Below, piece by piece: positions 60,663 through 64,000 of a stretch of 64,000 bases of DNA. The stretch is from Linnemannia hyalina (taxonomy: Eukaryota; Mortierellomycota; Mortierellomycetes; Mortierellales; Mortierellaceae): NCBI GenBank assembly GCA_019671135.1, contig JAHRHY010000013.1, positions 434,001-498,000 of the forward strand, given 5' to 3'. Under the pieces are notes generated by a model. The model saw only the letters and a list, made by a program, of their open reading frames with translations, did not search any database and was not told where the DNA came from. A program made the position numbers and the translations under genes. Position 1 is the stretch's first letter. Each line of letters starts with the position of its first letter.

Positions 60663-62597
60663 ATGTCTGTGTCCATGAAAGGTCAGCAGTTCACCCTAGA
60701 GGAATTCAAATCTGCCAGTCCAGACGACTTAAGCCCGGCGGCCTTTCTCCAATGGATGGACGGCACGTTTAAAGACAAAGCGAAGCTGCACCTAGCTTAT
60801 GTCTCATTATACAGTCAAGCCAAAACATCACCTGTTCCCGAGATAAGAAAAGATGGAAAAGAGATGGAGCGAATGTGGAAGGACAGGGGTACTAGCCTGG
60901 ATAACTACTGGGCATCTAAGAGTCTGAAGAAACTACGGGTATGATTCATGTCCTAAGCGCTCTATGCATGTCCTGAGACGTCATATTAGATTTTGAAGTT
61001 AACACACCATACTCATGCGGCTTTAACCTAGTCCAAGAATGTGATCGCTGCTGCCAGGAATTCCTCCGCATTGCAGATTGCCGTGGGTGAGCAACAGCTC
61101 AAGGATGCACTTCGTGAACTCCAAGGCTCACAGAAGCAGCGGTCTCAAGAGCAACTCTCAGCACAAGAGCAGGAGCAAGAGCAGGAACAGGGGACATCGA
61201 CAGGGGTGCTCCTTGGGAACGAGCTCAGCTCGAATCCGTCGGATTCTGATTTCCAGCCTTCGACTAGCACTAGTGCAAGAACCTCGCTTTCCACCGCCGA
61301 TTTCCATTACCACAATAATCTTACTGGCCCTGGAGAAACATCATGCAGGCTAAGAACGAAGTTCAAGTATGTCATTGGCGTCTTGGACGTATCAGAACGA
61401 TTGATGACTGCAAGGAGAGAGATGGTCAAGCAGCAGTGCACTTTGAAATCGACAGCAGATCTGCTCTCCCTCAACTTCATCTTCACCAAGGTCTTTCTCG
61501 AGAATAATCTGCCGCCAGAAACTGCAAGCCGTCTTAGCCAACAATCAGTCCCAAACCCAAAGAGCGACGACGTTGATCTACTCTTATCCTGCTGCCTCAA
61601 TGTGGGATCGGTCGACTACCAGCAAGGGAGAGCATATATCAAGGAGAGAACAGCACAGCAAGATAGTGTTGCGGGTGACATCATATCGGTCTATGCAACA
61701 TCAGGAATCCTGCGTGATGGAACCTCGAAACTTGCTGTCAACGAGAGCACCTACATTGAACGGTCAGTAAAGCCTCTCGTTACTGGTACATTTGCGCAGC
61801 TTGACTTTCAGGAACACTGGTATGTGTTACTTAGGTGATTGATTGAGATGTCGTTCTTGATCAACATTCGTCCGAATATCTCACTTAACTCTCATTCGTA
61901 TTCAAAGGACCATTGACCCGTTCCCAGTACCGCCAGACTACGAAGAGCGACTCTATCCCGATTTCTTCGCCGAAAAGGATGGCCTTCCTTTTGCCGTGCT
62001 TGAAGTCAAGTCTCCAGATGCTGATCGGGACGATTTCGACGTAGATATCAGAAAGATGTTCCTTCTCATGAAGTTAAGCCTTAACTGTCTACTTGAAGCC
62101 GGCGTGAAGGACCCTGTCATTCTAGGGATGCTTGTTCAGGGTATTGTATGATGACTCTAGGGCCCTGGGTTACTTCATTTCAATAGATATCGTGTTCTTA
62201 TCCATGCCTTTGATCATTCCTTCACTCTAGATCGACGGTGTGAAGTGTTCTCGATGGACATTACCTATGAGGCAATTTATATACCGAAGGCCCTGGGAAC
62301 GTTCGAAATCCCTGAGAATAAGCTCCAGTTACCCTTACTGCTGCATGCATTGGGTCCTTTGACAGCTGCCAGGGTATGATATAAGCCTTTTTTTTTTTTT
62401 TTTTGTTGGTGATTGTACCTATTAATGTATCCGTATCTCTTTGTCAATTGTTTTAGGAGATCGCGTCCAACACTCTTGCCAAGATCACTGGACGTCCACG
62501 CCTGGTTCAAATGAAGAAAAGCCTGTTGACACGTCCATCATTCTATCTACAAGGCGTCAAAATTCCTGAACCGTTACCTCCAGCGGTGGTACTCTAA
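60663..62597 (+). CDS. PD-(D/E)XK nuclease-like protein, five exons
   Basis: Exons 60663-60938, 61032-61819, 61908-62140, 62231-62373, 62457-62597 give 526 residues with all phases kept. The N-terminal ~90 residues (LEEFKSASPDDLSPAAFLQW) are of unknown fold. A Gln/Glu-rich low-complexity stretch (about 120-150: QEQLSAQEQEQEQEQGTS) follows. A helical part (DVSERLMTARREMVKQQCTL) leads to the distal domain. There DYEERLYPDFFAEKDGLPFA followed by VLEVKSPDAD fits the PD-(D/E)XK pattern: Asp of PDFF, then Glu-Val-Lys, about residues 365-385. After it come KMFLLMKLSLNCLLEAGVKD, CEVFSMDITYEAIYIPK and a C-terminal helical part. Similar restriction-nuclease folds occur at the C-terminus of Crinkler-like effectors and in many transposon-linked fungal genes. 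No signal peptide or ubiquitin-like Crinkler header is visible, so an effector role is not shown. The gene appears intact. Confidence 0.75.
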
Positions 62598-62829
62598 TAG
62601 CGCTTATGTTCCCATGGTGTGATTGACCTTGGCTACTAGCAGGACGGCTTGATCTTACACAATAAAATTGCACCTCACTTTCCCCAATCTTTGAGCACTG
62701 CCAACAATTAACCTTGAATCTTTTACTGTATATGAACATGAAGAGGATCTATGCCGGTGCCAAGTTTCAGGCTCCAAGTTGGATACTAAGGTCAGGAACG
62801 CTCATTACGGTACCTTATTAGTTTCTTCT
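62598..62829. other. Spacer
   Basis: Non-coding; nothing seen. Confidence 0.4.
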
Positions 62830-64000
62830 CTTAATGATCAAATCGCCGACCCTTTTCGTCTCCTTTAACAACTGGTATCTTTGCGCCGTATGTGTGGAAA
62901 AGGCTCACTGAGCACGACAGGAAACAACCTACAACGACCATCATATCACAGCGGAATGGACCCTATATCCAAAAACTCACTCTAAGATTCCTCGACAAGA
63001 CCCTCCTCACCTCAATCGCACAGTTCTGTCCAAGCGTTACCTTTCTCTGCCTGCGCCTTGACCACCGCCCCTCAAGGGAACAATACCCTATCCTCAACAC
63101 ATTCTTCGGTCGTATGCACACCAACCTGACCAGTCTCTACATCCACTTTGATGCCTCGCCCTACCCTCTCTCCCTTCTCTGGAGCATCTCCAACCTCACC
63201 AACTTGATCCGACTGGACTTTCATGTCTTTTACTCGGACTACTATGACTCCAAGCACCATCCGCCAGAACTCTACACGAGTGTTCTGCAATGCTGTCCAA
63301 CATTGCAGAACTTTATTGGATAAGACAGCTTCCTGGAGCCAAGAATTCCAAGCTGGCCCGTCTCAAAAGAACAATCATGCCCCGTGCTTTTGGTATCCCG
63401 TCACATCCCCCTGTGGTGCATATGCTTAGTGGATACAATCTCCGGTACCTCCATGTGCGATCACCCTCCATCGATGTACCGACGTCCCACAAGATCATTG
63501 TTCAATGCCCTTTACTGGAACGACTATTGATCGATCACGGCTACTTGAATATTGTCACTGAGACTTAGACGGTCCTTGCTACACACTGCCCACTTCTCCG
63601 GGATCTTCAATTCTGGAACGGACACTTGATTAATGAACTACAGCTACCCGATTCCACAGCTCCGCTTTATCTGTTTCGTAAACTCGAGACTCTCTGTTTG
63701 AGCGTTATTCGGTTCCCAGAGATGATTGATCCTTCCAATCTCAAGGGTTGTCGACAGCGGTATGAAGCCATCCGCAGCATACAAGAGTCACCTCCACTGA
63801 TGTCTCTCACCATTATAGGACCCAACGAACGTGCTTTTATCATCCTCCTATATGTCTTGACTGAGTTCCCGGAACTCGAGTCTCTGACCGTCGGTAGCTC
63901 CCACACCTACAAGACGTTCACGCAAGATGTGCAGCTATCGCCACCGGGACAATCTTTACGATTTTACGGCGCCTTGGGCGTGTCAGGGAAAACTTGCGTG
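62830..64000 (+). pseudogene. F-box/LRR pseudogene running off the right edge
   Basis: Weak F-box tail at about 62850-62910 (FAPYVWKRLTEHDRK after a frame break), then LRR-type text: YIQKLTLRFLDKTLLTSIAQ, LTSLYIHFDASPYPLSLLWS and TSVLQCCPTLQNF. A frame shift at about 63310 leads to LKRTIMPRAFGIPSHPPVVH and KIIVQCPLLERLLIDHGYLN. An in-frame TAG at 63567 follows, after which the same frame continues TVLATHCPLLRDLQFWNGHL and LTEFPELESLTVGSSHTYKT up to the window end. One shift plus one stop without splice sites means a recently broken gene. Family (F-box/LRR) from style and context. Confidence 0.65.

Noticed and set aside
60663..62597. Calling the nuclease-like gene a Crinkler effector
   Set aside because: The usual ubiquitin-like N-terminal header and secretion signal are not visible; only the C-terminal nuclease pattern is shared.

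Overview
This window is eukaryotic and almost certainly fungal. Most genes are split by short GT-AG introns of roughly 60-130 bases. Leaders are CT-rich, poly-A/poly-T tracts are common, and the gene set includes a chitin synthase, a fungal Ssz1-type Hsp70 and a Bud4/anillin-like protein. The F-box/leucine-rich-repeat remnants, the spread of transposon debris and the protein style suggest an early-diverging fungus of the Mortierella type (Mucoromycota). That placement is inference from style, not from a marker search.

The left part (1-21.5 kb) is gene-dense. It holds a GPI transamidase subunit (PIG-T/Gpi16, cut by the left edge), a decayed F-box/LRR pseudogene, a six-exon chitin synthase with a long low-complexity tail, mitochondrial ribosomal protein bL36m, the cap hypermethylase TGS1, an unrecognised Pro/Ser/Thr-rich protein, and the FG nucleoporin Nup54/Nup57 in six exons. 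Splice junctions were assigned by hand from GT/AG sites and reading phase.

From 21.5 to 24.8 kb lies a large near-perfect inverted duplication (arms about 650 and 780 bases). Each arm carries the N-terminal part of a PIF/Harbinger-like transposase gene. A smaller 26-base inverted repeat and a TGACGTAA-containing 27-base motif follow. Next come a TMEM42-type small membrane protein, a 2186-residue ankyrin/anillin-like/PH protein related to Bud4, a BTB-BACK-TLDc protein, and the CCAAT-binding subunit HAP2/NF-YA.

From 42.5 to 49.5 kb is a small repeat protein and then three ribosome-linked genes side by side: HYPK (NatA cofactor) and SSZ1 (ribosome-associated complex) on the minus strand, and NOG1 (60S assembly GTPase) divergent from SSZ1. 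An intact single-exon F-box protein sits at 52-54 kb.

The right end (55.6-64 kb) is accessory. It contains a piggyBac-like element whose transposase keeps its three catalytic aspartates but has two frame breaks, F-box/LRR remnants, a 112-base tandem repeat, two further copies of the 27-base motif, a five-exon gene with a PD-(D/E)XK-type nuclease signature, and an F-box/LRR pseudogene running off the right edge. No tRNA, rRNA or CRISPR was seen.
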